In this document: positions 1 through 6,614 of the stretch, piece after piece
Numbering within the stretch: position 1 is the first letter of the stretch
Layout of the letters: every line of letters begins with the position of its first letter
NCBI GenBank assembly: GCA_002424295.1
Contig: DIQY01000021.1
Span: 1-26,027, forward strand
From: Ruminococcaceae bacterium UBA5450
GTDB lineage: Bacteria; Bacillota; Clostridia; Oscillospirales; Acutalibacteraceae
Reading direction: 5' to 3'
DNA: 26,027 bases
Made by a program: the position numbers and the translations under genes
Notes under the pieces: generated by a model
The model's database searches: none
Seen by the model: the letters and a program-made list of their open reading frames with translations, nothing else
Told to the model about the DNA's origin: nothing

Positions 1-207
1 TGGTGTAAAGCCAAAAAGGTCATTTCCAAACAACACACATTTTCCATCTTTGTCGATATAGAGTGCCAACATCCGCTCAAGTGGTTCTACCCATAAACCA
101 GTCAAATAATAAACCGAAGAGGTGGAAGTCACCAGAATCTGAGACAAGCCTTCCTGCTCCATATTATGTAAAACATTTTTGAGCCGTCCCTCATTGATCG
201 TCACCAC
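1..207 (-). CDS. Xaa-Pro peptidase (M24 family), N-terminal part, cut by window edge
   Basis: The first 69 codons of a minus-strand gene that runs off the left edge. The visible protein, beginning VVTINEGRLKNVL and containing VTSTSSVYYLTGLWVEPLERM, is typical of the creatinase-like N-terminal domain that precedes the metal-binding pita-bread domain in Xaa-Pro aminopeptidases and dipeptidases (PepP/PepQ group), which release residues next to proline. No catalytic residues are visible because the C-terminal domain lies outside. There is no ATG at the start. Two adjacent GTG codons (207 and 204) lie about 7-10 bases after a GGGAGAAGG ribosome binding site, so a GTG start is likely. A good promoter lies just upstream at 242-270. 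PepP versus PepQ cannot be decided from this fragment. Confidence 0.75.
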   Translation of the reverse strand, partial: MVTINEGRLKNVLHNMEQEGLSQILVTSTSSVYYLTGLWVEPLERMLALYIDKDGKCVLFGNDLFGFTP

Positions 208-241
208 ACTGAACCCTTCTCCCAAATAAATTTTCCAATTC

Positions 242-270
242 AGTATAAACGCTTACGAAATATTTGTAAA
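242..270 (-). promoter_or_regulatory. Sigma-A-type promoter for the Xaa-Pro peptidase gene
   Basis: On the minus strand, -35 TTTACA (270-265), a 17-base spacer and -10 TATACT (247-242). Transcription would start near 235, about 28 bases before the GTG start. Confidence 0.65.
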
Positions 271-387
271 GCTATAATATTTCCTGCGGAAATTGACAAC
301 CTTTTGCATCCGTTATATTCTTTTTACAGATAGAACACTTTTGTTTCAATTTTTGGCCATCCTTTTAGTCACTGTTAAAAATTGATG

Positions 388-415
388 TTGATTAAAAACC
401 AAAAGATCATAAAAT
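388..415 (+). promoter_or_regulatory. Probable promoter for the GNAT acetyltransferase gene
   Basis: TTGATT (388-393), a 16-base spacer and TAAAAT (410-415), in an AT-rich stretch of about 250 bases between the two divergent genes. It would give a leader of roughly 55 bases. The AT-richness lowers confidence. Nothing else coding was seen between 208 and 479. Confidence 0.4.
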
Positions 416-479
416 AGAAAATGATGTGTTTTTTGCTGAAATTTAATAGCAACTTTTGATAGTGGAAAGGATTAAAGTA

Positions 480-1046
480 ATGTTAACAAATGTTGGTACT
501 ATGAAAATCGAGACAGAAAGATTGATTTTAAGAAGATTTCGGTATACCGATGACGATGTCATGCTAAAATATTGGATCAGCGACCCTAAAATTCAATCGC
601 TATATCTATATTCTGAACCAGTTTATCGCACAAAGCAAGAGGTAAAAGAACTCCTTGATAAATACATCCATTCTTATGAAAAAAATGATTTTTACAGATG
701 GGCGATTATTTTAAAAAAGGCCGATGAATGTATCGGCCAAATCGCTTATTTTTTAGTGGATAATAATAATCACTTTGCTGAAATCGAATACTGTATTGGA
801 AGCCTTTTTCAAAGTAAAGGATTCGCAACAGAGGCGACAAAGGCGGTGATTCAATATGGTTTCGATAAAATAAATTTACATAAAGTCCAAATATGCCATA
901 AATCAATTAATCTTCCATCTCGTAAAGTAATTGAAAAATGCGGACTGACTTATGAAGGAACATTGCGGGACTTCTTTTATCAAGATGGAAAATATATTGA
1001 TCGACTATATTACTCCATGTTGAGAGATGAATTTACGTCAAAATGA
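480..1046 (+). CDS. GNAT-family N-acetyltransferase, RimJ/RimL type
   Basis: An acetyl-CoA-dependent N-acetyltransferase of 188 residues. The opening IETERLILRRF is the standard first strand and helix of RimJ/RimL-like GNAT proteins. The acetyl-CoA pyrophosphate-binding motif (Q/R-x-x-G-x-A/G) is present as QSKGFA, followed by the usual helix, and the late NLPSRKVIEKCGLTYEGTLR segment is the conserved Asn...Ser...GF/L block. Related proteins acetylate ribosomal protein N-termini or small amines and antibiotics; the substrate cannot be read from sequence. I chose ATG 480 because GGAAAGGA lies 8 bases upstream; a TTG at 456 would extend the frame by 8 residues but has no better RBS. The gene is clearly more AT-rich than its neighbours, with many ATA, TTA and AGA codons, which suggests separate acquisition. 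Confidence 0.85.
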   Translation: MLTNVGTMKIETERLILRRFRYTDDDVMLKYWISDPKIQSLYLYSEPVYRTKQEVKELLDKYIHSYEKNDFYRWAIILKKADECIGQIAYFLVDNNNHFAEIEYCIGSLFQSKGFATEATKAVIQYGFDKINLHKVQICHKSINLPSRKVIEKCGLTYEGTLRDFFYQDGKYIDRLYYSMLRDEFTSK

Positions 1047-1066
1047 TCTATAACAAAGCCTTATCT

Positions 1067-1105
1067 AAAGGATGTTAGGCGGATTATCCGCCTAACATCC
1101 TTTAA
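1067..1105 (+). terminator. Perfect 18-bp hairpin after the acetyltransferase gene
   Basis: The arms 1067-1084 and 1088-1105 are exact reverse complements around a 3-base TTA loop (TCTAAAGGATG... / ...CATCCTTTA region). A moderately U-rich stretch (AAGTTATATTTT) follows on the plus strand, so it probably terminates the acetyltransferase transcript. It could also stop minus-strand transcription coming from nfo, although no U-tract is present on that side. Confidence 0.6.
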
Positions 1106-1172
1106 GTTATATTTTAACCTTACATTTTACTAAAATATCACCTAATTTTTATAATAAAGCATTCTATTATTC

Positions 1173-1201
1173 CTGACAAAATTTTATAATTGTGCTATAC
1201 T
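1173..1201 (+). promoter_or_regulatory. Orphan extended -10 promoter pointing into the 3' end of nfo
   Basis: CTGACA (1173-1178), a 17-base spacer and TATACT (1196-1201) with an upstream TG (TGCTATACT, extended -10). No plus-strand gene follows: the nearest ATG codons (1204, 1223) open frames of only a few codons. A transcript from about 1208 would run antisense to nfo. It may instead be a chance match in AT-rich DNA or the remnant of a lost gene. Confidence 0.4.
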
Positions 1202-1246
1202 GAATGACAATCCAGTAAGTCGATGGGATTTTAGAGCCAACCGCAG

Positions 1247-2083
1247 TCAGTCGCCCGTATAAGCCTCCCGCAAGCGCGCGATCTCTTTTCGATAACCGGG
1301 AAGTTCATTTGGCGTCTCTAGGAAAAATGGAAGATGGCGAAGCGCCGGGTGATTGATGATTCGTACCATTGCTTTGAACCCGATACTGCCTTCTCCTATT
1401 TTTTCATGCCGGTCTTTATGGCTTCCAAAAGGATTTTTGCTGTCATTTAGATGAATCGCACAAAGATGATTTAAACCGACCGTCTGATCAAATTCTTTTA
1501 GAACACCGTCCAAATTGTTTACGATATCATAACCCGCATCATAAACATGACAGGTATCTAAACAAACGCCCATCTTTTCTTTGTGTTTTACCCCTTCGAT
1601 AATCTTTTGGAGTTCCTCAAAACGGGAGCCAACTTCACTCCCTTTTCCTGCCATCGTCTCCAAAAGGATCGTGGTCGTTTGTTGGGGCGTAATCAGGCAG
1701 TTGAGCAGCTCTGTAATCTGTTGGATTCCGATCCCACTCCCCTGCCCCACATGGCTGCCTGGATGAAAATTATAAAGATTTCCCGGCAAAAATTCCATTC
1801 GCTGTAAATCATCTTTCATGATTTTCTGTGCAAACCTACGTATCCTTTCCTCTTTGGAACATGGATTCAATGTATAGGGCGCGTGCGCAAGAATAACGGG
1901 AAAATGGTGCTGCTCCATTAAGTTTCTCAGTGCCAAAACATCTTCATGATCAATCGCCCTTGCGCTACTACCCCGCGGATTGCGGCTAAAAAACTGAAAT
2001 GTATCCGCGTTGATAGAAAGTGCTTCTTCTCCCATATGCAAAAATCCCTTGGAAGAAGATAGATGGCATCCGATATGCAGCAT
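1247..2083 (-). CDS. nfo: Deoxyribonuclease IV (AP endonuclease, endonuclease IV)
   Basis: A base-excision repair enzyme of 278 residues that cuts DNA 5' to abasic sites and removes 3' blocking groups, using three metal ions (usually zinc) in a TIM barrel. Family hallmarks are visible: IGCHLSSSKGF at the start, FQFFSRNPRG, LAHAPYTLN, YNFHPGSHVG, LLETMAGKGSEVG, GVCLDTCHVYDAGYD, HLNDSKNPFGSHKDRHEKIGEGSIG and FFLETPNE; these supply the His, Glu and Asp metal ligands. The reading frame is open upstream to 2197, but that extension would overlap the divergent gene and looks like translated leader. I chose ATG 2083 because AGGGG lies about 9 bases upstream and the family usually has about 280 residues. 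A promoter lies at 2123-2151. Confidence 0.93.
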   Translation of the reverse strand: MLHIGCHLSSSKGFLHMGEEALSINADTFQFFSRNPRGSSARAIDHEDVLALRNLMEQHHFPVILAHAPYTLNPCSKEERIRRFAQKIMKDDLQRMEFLPGNLYNFHPGSHVGQGSGIGIQQITELLNCLITPQQTTTILLETMAGKGSEVGSRFEELQKIIEGVKHKEKMGVCLDTCHVYDAGYDIVNNLDGVLKEFDQTVGLNHLCAIHLNDSKNPFGSHKDRHEKIGEGSIGFKAMVRIINHPALRHLPFFLETPNELPGYRKEIARLREAYTGD

Positions 2084-2122
2084 GTTTGATTTCCCCTTAA
2101 TTTTAAGAATAATTTTCGTTTT

Positions 2123-2151
2123 AGTATAGTCCCGGAACGTTAAAAAGTCAA
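2123..2151 (-). promoter_or_regulatory. Sigma-A-type promoter for nfo
   Basis: On the minus strand, -35 TTGACT (2151-2146), a 17-base spacer and -10 TATACT (2128-2123). It lies inside the 79-base gap between nfo and the divergent ttcA-like gene. The -35 overlaps the AAGGAAGG ribosome binding site of the plus-strand gene. Confidence 0.7.
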
Positions 2152-2162
2152 AGGAAGGCAAT

Positions 2163-3386
2163 ATGGATTTAAACGCCAAGGCAGAAAGAAGCCTCATTAC
2201 AACTTATCGAAAATCAATTTGGAACCGCTTTATCGGTGGAATTAAAGACTATCATTTAATTGAGCCAAATGATCGAATTGCCGTCTGTATTTCCGGTGGA
2301 AAAGACAGCATCCTTCTCGCCAAATGTATGCAGCACCTACAAAAATACAGTGATTTCCCGTTTTCATTGGAGTTTTTATCAATGGACCCCGGGTATCGTC
2401 CTGAAAACCGTGCGCTGCTGCAAAAGAATTGCGATCTGCTGCAAATTCCAGTTCATATTTTCGAAACTGATATTTTCAATATTGTTGCAGATGAAAAGCA
2501 GTCTCCCTGCTATCTTTGTGCCAGGATGCGTCGCGGCTATCTCTATAAAAACGCACAGGCGCTGCATTGCAATAAAATTGCCTTGGGGCACCATTTTGAC
2601 GATGTAATTGAAACCATTTTAATGAGTCTGCTTTACGGGGCGGAAATGCGGACAATGATGCCCAAACTGCACAGTCAGAATTTTCCCGGAATGGAACTAA
2701 TTCGGCCGCTGTATCTTGTCCATGAAGAAGATATTATTCGTTGGAAGCATTACAATGGTCTTGAGTTTTTACAGTGTGCCTGCCGACTGACCGAACGTGA
2801 ACACATGAATCCGGGCAGTGCCGGAAAGCGCGCAAAAGTAAAAGCCTTGATTCGGGAGCTAAAAAAAGACAATCCACAGATTGATAAAAATATTTTCCGC
2901 AGTGTCCACGAAGTGAATCTAGAAACCCTGATCGGCTGGCGGTGCGGAGACGAACAATATTCTTTTCTGGACAACTATGACAGAAAGGAAAACAATGAAG
3001 GAGGTTTTCATATGTCCATCAAAACAATTCAAGCAGATCACGCCCCCGGTGCCGTCGGCCCCTATTCTCATGCAGTACTCGCTGGAAACGCCCTGTATAC
3101 TTCCGGCCAGATTGGTCTGATTCCAGAAAGCGGAACTCTGGCAGAAGGAATTACTGCACAAACAAAGCAGGTACTTCAAAACCTTCAGGCTGTTTTAAAA
3201 GCTGCTGACATGACAACAGACGATGTTGTAAAAACGACGGTATTTTTGACAGATCTCAAAGACTTTGAAACCGTAAACCAGCTGTACGGTGCAGTCTTCA
3301 CTAAAAAGCCTGCCCGTTCCTGTGTAGAGGTCGCTGCACTTCCAAAAGGTGCCCTGGTAGAAATTGAACTAATTGCAACAAAATGA
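2163..3386 (+). CDS. TtcA-like tRNA thiolation protein fused in frame to RidA
   Basis: One uninterrupted frame of 407 codons covers two proteins that are normally separate. Residues 1 to about 273 are a TtcA-like PP-loop protein, the family that makes 2-thiocytidine in tRNA. It has the ATP-binding SGGKDS (44-49), the PCYLC cysteine pair (C116, C119), LGHHFDD (141-147), and C205/C207 as possible further iron-sulfur or sulfur-carrier cysteines. Residues 284-407 are a complete RidA domain (see the separate entry). The linker, about residues 274-283 (RKENNEGGFH), contains no stop and encodes an AAGGAGG ribosome binding site just before ATG 3012. The start ATG 2163 follows AAGGAAGG by 4 bases. The cell may make the full fusion, free RidA from the internal start, or both. 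A sequencing error removing the ttcA stop is also possible. The TtcA and RidA calls are firm; the fusion as a functional product is not. Confidence 0.8.
   Translation: MDLNAKAERSLITTYRKSIWNRFIGGIKDYHLIEPNDRIAVCISGGKDSILLAKCMQHLQKYSDFPFSLEFLSMDPGYRPENRALLQKNCDLLQIPVHIFETDIFNIVADEKQSPCYLCARMRRGYLYKNAQALHCNKIALGHHFDDVIETILMSLLYGAEMRTMMPKLHSQNFPGMELIRPLYLVHEEDIIRWKHYNGLEFLQCACRLTEREHMNPGSAGKRAKVKALIRELKKDNPQIDKNIFRSVHEVNLETLIGWRCGDEQYSFLDNYDRKENNEGGFHMSIKTIQADHAPGAVGPYSHAVLAGNALYTSGQIGLIPESGTLAEGITAQTKQVLQNLQAVLKAADMTTDDVVKTTVFLTDLKDFETVNQLYGAVFTKKPARSCVEVAALPKGALVEIELIATK
3012..3386 (+). CDS. ridA: RidA family enamine/imine deaminase, probable internal start
   Basis: From ATG 3012 the protein has 124 residues, the normal full length for RidA (YjgF/YER057c/UK114). 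These small trimeric proteins hydrolyse reactive 2-aminoacrylate and related enamines released by PLP enzymes such as threonine dehydratase. Family features are GAVGPYSHAV near the start, LYTSGQIGL, VVKTTVFLTDL, and PARSCVEVAALPKGALVEIELIA, which holds the carboxylate-binding arginine equivalent to Arg105 of the E. coli protein. A near-perfect AAGGAGG lies 8 bases before the ATG, strong evidence for independent initiation even though the upstream ttcA-like frame reads straight through. A bidirectional terminator follows 18 bases after the stop. Confidence 0.85.
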   Translation: MSIKTIQADHAPGAVGPYSHAVLAGNALYTSGQIGLIPESGTLAEGITAQTKQVLQNLQAVLKAADMTTDDVVKTTVFLTDLKDFETVNQLYGAVFTKKPARSCVEVAALPKGALVEIELIATK

Positions 3387-3403
3387 TTTTTTCTTTTGCA
3401 TCA

Positions 3404-3449
3404 AAAAAGCTGATATGAATTCGGATTTTTCCGATCATATCAGCTTTTT
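3404..3449. terminator. Bidirectional terminator between ttcA-ridA and the hydrogenase gene
   Basis: The arms AAAAAGCTGATATGA (3404-3418) and TCATATCAGCTTTTT (3435-3449) pair over 15 bp, with an inner TCGGA/TCCGA extension. The A-tract on one side and T-tract on the other let it terminate both converging transcripts. Confidence 0.85.
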
Positions 3450-3457
3450 AATTTTTA

Positions 3458-4963
3458 TCAGTCTAAATGATCCGCCTGCTTACGGTAAGGGCTGTCTTCT
3501 GCAGTCTTTTTGTCTGCCTTGGCTTTATAATCAAGGACCATAGAAGTTGCCTTCGTGAGTGGTTGAAGCGTTCCTGCGCCTGCAACACAGCCTCCAGGGC
3601 ACGCCATTCCCTCTAAAAGATAACCGTTATATTTTCCGGCTTTTGCAAGAAGCAGCATCTTATAGCAGTCTCTTAATCCCTGCGCTGACTGAACCTTAAC
3701 TTCTCGATCCGGATATTTTTTATGGATACAATCTACAACCGCCTGTGCAACGCCTCCCGAAACAGCAAAGCCACGTCCGGCAGCGGTTCCTTCTTCCAAA
3801 GGACTCTCTCCCGCAATTTTTGTAAGATCGACCTGCTTTGCTTCAAACATTCCCATAGTTTCTTCAAATGTCAGCACAAAATCCACATCACTGCGAATGG
3901 TCCGGCGGCTCGCTTCTAGTTTTTTCGCAGAACATGGCCCGATAAAGACCACCTTACAACCAGGATGCTGTTTTTTCAAAAGCCGTGCGGTCAACACCAT
4001 AGGGGTTAACGCCATCGAAATATAAGATTCAAACTCCGGGAATTTCTTTTTCGCCATGACACTCCAGCTCGGGCAACAGGAAGTCGCTAGAAACGGCTGC
4101 TTCTCCGGAACTTTAGCCAAAAAGTCCTTTGCTTCTTCTAAGGTACAAAGATCCGCTCCTACCGCAACTTCGGCAATATCTTTAAAACCCAGCTTCTGCA
4201 TGGCAGGACGCAGCTTTTCCGGCGTCATTTTGGGGCCAAACTGTCCCACAAAGGCCGGAGCGATCGCCGCATAGACCTCATATCCCTCTTTCATTGCATG
4301 AATCAGCTGAAAAATCTGTCCTTTATCCGAAATAGCCCCAAACGGACAGTTTACAATGCACATCCCACAGGAAACACATTTATCATAATCGATCGTCGCA
4401 TGCCCATAAGCGTCGGAATGAATCGCATTCATTCCGCAAGCTGCCGCGCAGGGGCGCTCCATCTGCACAATTGCGTGATAGGCGCAAACGCCAACACAGC
4501 GCCCGCACTTGATACATTTGTCCTGATCGATTACCGCTCTTCCGTTACGGATTCGAATCGCCTGTTTCGGACAAACTTCTTTGCAGGGATGTGCAAGACA
4601 GCCCTGACAAAGTTCTGTCACCTGAACAATTTTTTCCGGACATTTATTACAGGCAAATTTAATTACATTTACAAGTGGCGGATCGTAATATTTTTCCGCG
4701 ATTGCGCTCTCAATGATCCCCTGTGAAAGGCGCGTATGCTCTGTAATCGGGCGTAAAGGCAAACCAATTGAAAGCCTTAACCGCTCCCCTACAATTGCTC
4801 TCTCCAAAAAAATACTTTCACGATAATTGGCAACTTCCCCCGGAACAATTTTATAGGGCAAGTCATCAATTCTCGAATAATCTCCGCCTTCGTATGCCAA
4901 ACGTGCAACTTCGGTAAAAACCTTTCGACGGATATCCGTCACAGAAGAATAAATGCCTCTCAT
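3458..4963 (-). CDS. Group B-type monomeric [FeFe] hydrogenase
   Basis: A 501-residue iron-only hydrogenase that would interconvert protons and H2 with ferredoxin-type electrons. The three H-cluster motifs are TSCCPSW (294-300), GPCSAKK (342-348, in place of the MPC form of the classic group A enzymes) and EGMACPGGC (451-459) followed by VAGAG. Two 4Fe-4S ferredoxin motifs precede them (C150/C153/C156/C160 and C196/C199/C202/C206). Further cysteines at 105, 108, 119, 122, 127, 131, 172 and 176 probably bind additional cluster(s). The GPC motif and the N-terminal layout match group B enzymes, whose physiological role is poorly defined. No maturases (HydE/F/G) or NADH-linked subunits are adjacent, so it is a single-gene unit. 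ATG 4963 follows AAAGGAGT, and a promoter lies at 5007-5035. Confidence 0.9.
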   Translation of the reverse strand: MRGIYSSVTDIRRKVFTEVARLAYEGGDYSRIDDLPYKIVPGEVANYRESIFLERAIVGERLRLSIGLPLRPITEHTRLSQGIIESAIAEKYYDPPLVNVIKFACNKCPEKIVQVTELCQGCLAHPCKEVCPKQAIRIRNGRAVIDQDKCIKCGRCVGVCAYHAIVQMERPCAAACGMNAIHSDAYGHATIDYDKCVSCGMCIVNCPFGAISDKGQIFQLIHAMKEGYEVYAAIAPAFVGQFGPKMTPEKLRPAMQKLGFKDIAEVAVGADLCTLEEAKDFLAKVPEKQPFLATSCCPSWSVMAKKKFPEFESYISMALTPMVLTARLLKKQHPGCKVVFIGPCSAKKLEASRRTIRSDVDFVLTFEETMGMFEAKQVDLTKIAGESPLEEGTAAGRGFAVSGGVAQAVVDCIHKKYPDREVKVQSAQGLRDCYKMLLLAKAGKYNGYLLEGMACPGGCVAGAGTLQPLTKATSMVLDYKAKADKKTAEDSPYRKQADHLD

Positions 4964-5006
4964 AACCGGACTCCTTTCCCATTATGCTATCTTTCAATCT
5001 GTTATT

Positions 5007-5035
5007 ATTATAACAAACGTTTCTCTATTTGTCTT
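5007..5035 (-). promoter_or_regulatory. Promoter for the [FeFe] hydrogenase gene
   Basis: On the minus strand, -35 AAGACA (5035-5030), a 17-base spacer and a perfect -10 TATAAT (5012-5007) preceded by TGT (extended -10). The leader would be about 35-40 bases. Confidence 0.65.
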
Positions 5036-5072
5036 CTAAAAACTTATTTTTCTTATTATTTTTCTTTTTTAT

Positions 5073-5112
5073 AAAAAAATAAGCACCGGATAAAAATATC
5101 CGATGTTTATTT
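5073..5112 (-). terminator. Terminator of the histidine operon
   Basis: On the minus strand, arms 5112-5097 and 5092-5077 form a 16-position stem with one A-C mismatch and one G-U wobble around a 4-base loop. It is followed by a run of seven T (5079-5073). It lies about 30 bases after the hisE stop. Confidence 0.75.
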
Positions 5113-5144
5113 TCTTCATTGAATTTATAGAAAAAAAGCCAAAA

Positions 5145-5480
5145 TCAAGTATTATGGTCAACCTGATGAAACTTTTTAAGATTTCCTGTTTTTTCACTGC
5201 GCTTTTTGAGTTCCGCTTCTACATCCGAAACGTGAATTCCAGATTCCACCATCATGACAGTCAAGTGATATAAAAGATCAGAAATTTCCATAATTGTTTC
5301 ACGATTATCTCCGTTTTTTGCAGCAATGATTGTCTCGCTGCACTCTTCCCCGACCTTTTTTAGAATTTTATCAAGTCCCTGCTCAAAAAGATAGCAAGTA
5401 TAAGAACCTTCCTCTTTTTCTGTTTTTCGCTCCGATACGGTATCATAAAGTTCCGCTAAAATATTTTTTTCATCGCTCAT
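5145..5480 (-). CDS. hisE: Phosphoribosyl-ATP pyrophosphohydrolase
   Basis: Histidine pathway step 2: it hydrolyses phosphoribosyl-ATP to phosphoribosyl-AMP and pyrophosphate. The 111-residue all-helical protein has the metal-binding acidic motif KKVGEECSET (41-50, with E46, E47, E50) and EISDLLYHL (65-73, with E65, D68) of the MazG-like HisE fold. The frame is open to a TTG at 5498, but ATG 5480 is preferred: GGAGG lies 11 bases upstream and the ATG overlaps the hisI stop as ATGA, a common sign of translational coupling. HisE is a separate gene here, not the HisI-HisE fusion found in many bacteria. It is the last gene of the operon. Confidence 0.93.
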   Translation of the reverse strand: MSDEKNILAELYDTVSERKTEKEEGSYTCYLFEQGLDKILKKVGEECSETIIAAKNGDNRETIMEISDLLYHLTVMMVESGIHVSDVEAELKKRSEKTGNLKKFHQVDHNT

Positions 5481-5812
5481 ATTGTTTGATTCCTCCAAAT
5501 CTCATCAAAGAAGCAACTGTGATGCCCGGTATGACAGGCGGCGCCCGTCTGATTCACAACCACTAAAAGTGTATCACTGTCACAGTCTCCAGTAATGGAA
5601 ACCACTTTCTGCAAATGGCCGGAAGTAGCGCCTTTATTCCAAAGCTCTTGTCTGGAGCGAGACCAAAACCATGTATATCCAGTCTCTAAAGTCTTCTGCA
5701 GAGATTCCAGATTCATATAAGCCAGCATCAAAACCTCTCCGGTTTTTGCCTCTTGGACAATTGCTGGGATCAAACTTCCTTTTTGAAAAAAGCGTTCCAG
5801 ATTCTGTGCCAT
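5477..5812 (-). CDS. hisI: Phosphoribosyl-AMP cyclohydrolase
   Basis: Histidine pathway step 3: it opens the adenine ring of phosphoribosyl-AMP to give ProFAR. The 111-residue protein carries the expected metal sites: the GDCDSDTLL loop (D76, C77, D78, D80) and NQTGAACHTGHHSCFF (C93, C100). MLAYMNLESL and TWFWSRSRQELWNKGATSGH are further family blocks that bind substrate. Its ATG directly follows the hisA stop codon (TAAATG), and its own stop overlaps hisE, so hisA, hisI and hisE form a coupled block. HisF would normally lie between hisA and hisI; no room for it exists here. Confidence 0.95.
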   Translation of the reverse strand: MAQNLERFFQKGSLIPAIVQEAKTGEVLMLAYMNLESLQKTLETGYTWFWSRSRQELWNKGATSGHLQKVVSITGDCDSDTLLVVVNQTGAACHTGHHSCFFDEIWRNQTI

Positions 5813-6532
5813 TTACTCTTCCTCCGCGATTCTAAGAGCTTCTTCCAGTTTTAGATCCCCATTATAAAGCGATTTTCCACAAATAACCCCATAAAGATGC
5901 AGGGCTTTTAAATCCTCAATATCTTTTGCGCGGCTAACCCCACCGCTCGCAATAATTTTACAGGAAACTGCCTTTTGCAGTTTTTCCAGCATTTCAAGAT
6001 TGGGTCCTGTGAGCATCCCGTCGCGGTCAATATCCGTCATAATGATATACTGTGTTCCAACCGCTTCCACTCGTTTTGCAAGTTCAATATAATCCATATG
6101 AGAAGTATGCGTCCATCCTTCTGCTGCAACCATGCCGTTTCTGGCATCAATTCCGATTGCAATTTGATCCCTATATTTTCGAACCGCTTCGGCCGTAAAA
6201 TCCGGATCTGCCAATGCGGCCGATCCCAAAATTACCCGGGAAATACCACTTTGCAGATAATGTTCCACCGCCTGCATCGTGCGAATTCCGCCACCTAGTT
6301 CCACTTTTAAATCTGTAGAACGAACCACCTGAAAAATCAGCTTTGAATTAACCGGCACAGCAGCTTTCGCTCCATTTAAGTCCACCATATGCAACCATTT
6401 TGCACCGGATTTCTGAAATTGTTCTGCCGTCTGCACAGCACTCACTGCTACTCTGTGCGCTGTCGAATAATCGCCGCGAAAAAGCCGTACACATTGTCCG
6501 TCCTTCAGATCGATTGCAGGTAAAATAACCAT
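5813..6532 (-). CDS. hisA: ProFAR isomerase
   Basis: Histidine pathway step 4: the TIM-barrel enzyme that isomerises ProFAR to PRFAR by an Amadori rearrangement. Catalytic D8 lies in ILPAIDLKDGQCVRLFRGD, and the second catalytic aspartate in TDIDRDGMLTGPN. Phosphate loops are ELGGGIRT and IASGGVSR. The TDIDRDG...GPN block is the HisA version, so this is not a misread HisF. I chose ATG 6532 (239 residues): an in-frame GTG at 6544 sits inside the AAAGGAG ribosome binding site and cannot be the start. The 82 bases before it form the largest gap in the operon, at the place where hisH is usually found. PriA-like bifunctionality is not suggested, since no TrpF context is seen. Confidence 0.93.
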   Translation of the reverse strand: MVILPAIDLKDGQCVRLFRGDYSTAHRVAVSAVQTAEQFQKSGAKWLHMVDLNGAKAAVPVNSKLIFQVVRSTDLKVELGGGIRTMQAVEHYLQSGISRVILGSAALADPDFTAEAVRKYRDQIAIGIDARNGMVAAEGWTHTSHMDYIELAKRVEAVGTQYIIMTDIDRDGMLTGPNLEMLEKLQKAVSCKIIASGGVSRAKDIEDLKALHLYGVICGKSLYNGDLKLEEALRIAEEE

Positions 6533-6614
6533 CTCGTTTTGCACTCCTTTTCCTTACTGTTCCCAAAGACTTTTCCTTATTAAATTTTATCTTTCCCTAA
6601 ATAAAATCTATTTT

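Noticed and set aside
293..319. Plus-strand TTGACA followed by TATATT as a promoter
   Set aside because: The spacer is only 15 bases, and the 388-415 pair is closer to the acetyltransferase gene with better spacing.
2084..2197. An N-terminal extension of nfo by 38 residues
   Set aside because: It would overlap the divergent gene and contain the nfo promoter. The ATG at 2083 has a ribosome binding site and gives the normal family start.
5813..6532. The possibility that the hisA frame is really hisF
   Set aside because: The TDIDRDGMLTGPN block and the N-terminal ILPAIDLKDGQ are the HisA versions; HisF has different conserved sequence at both places.
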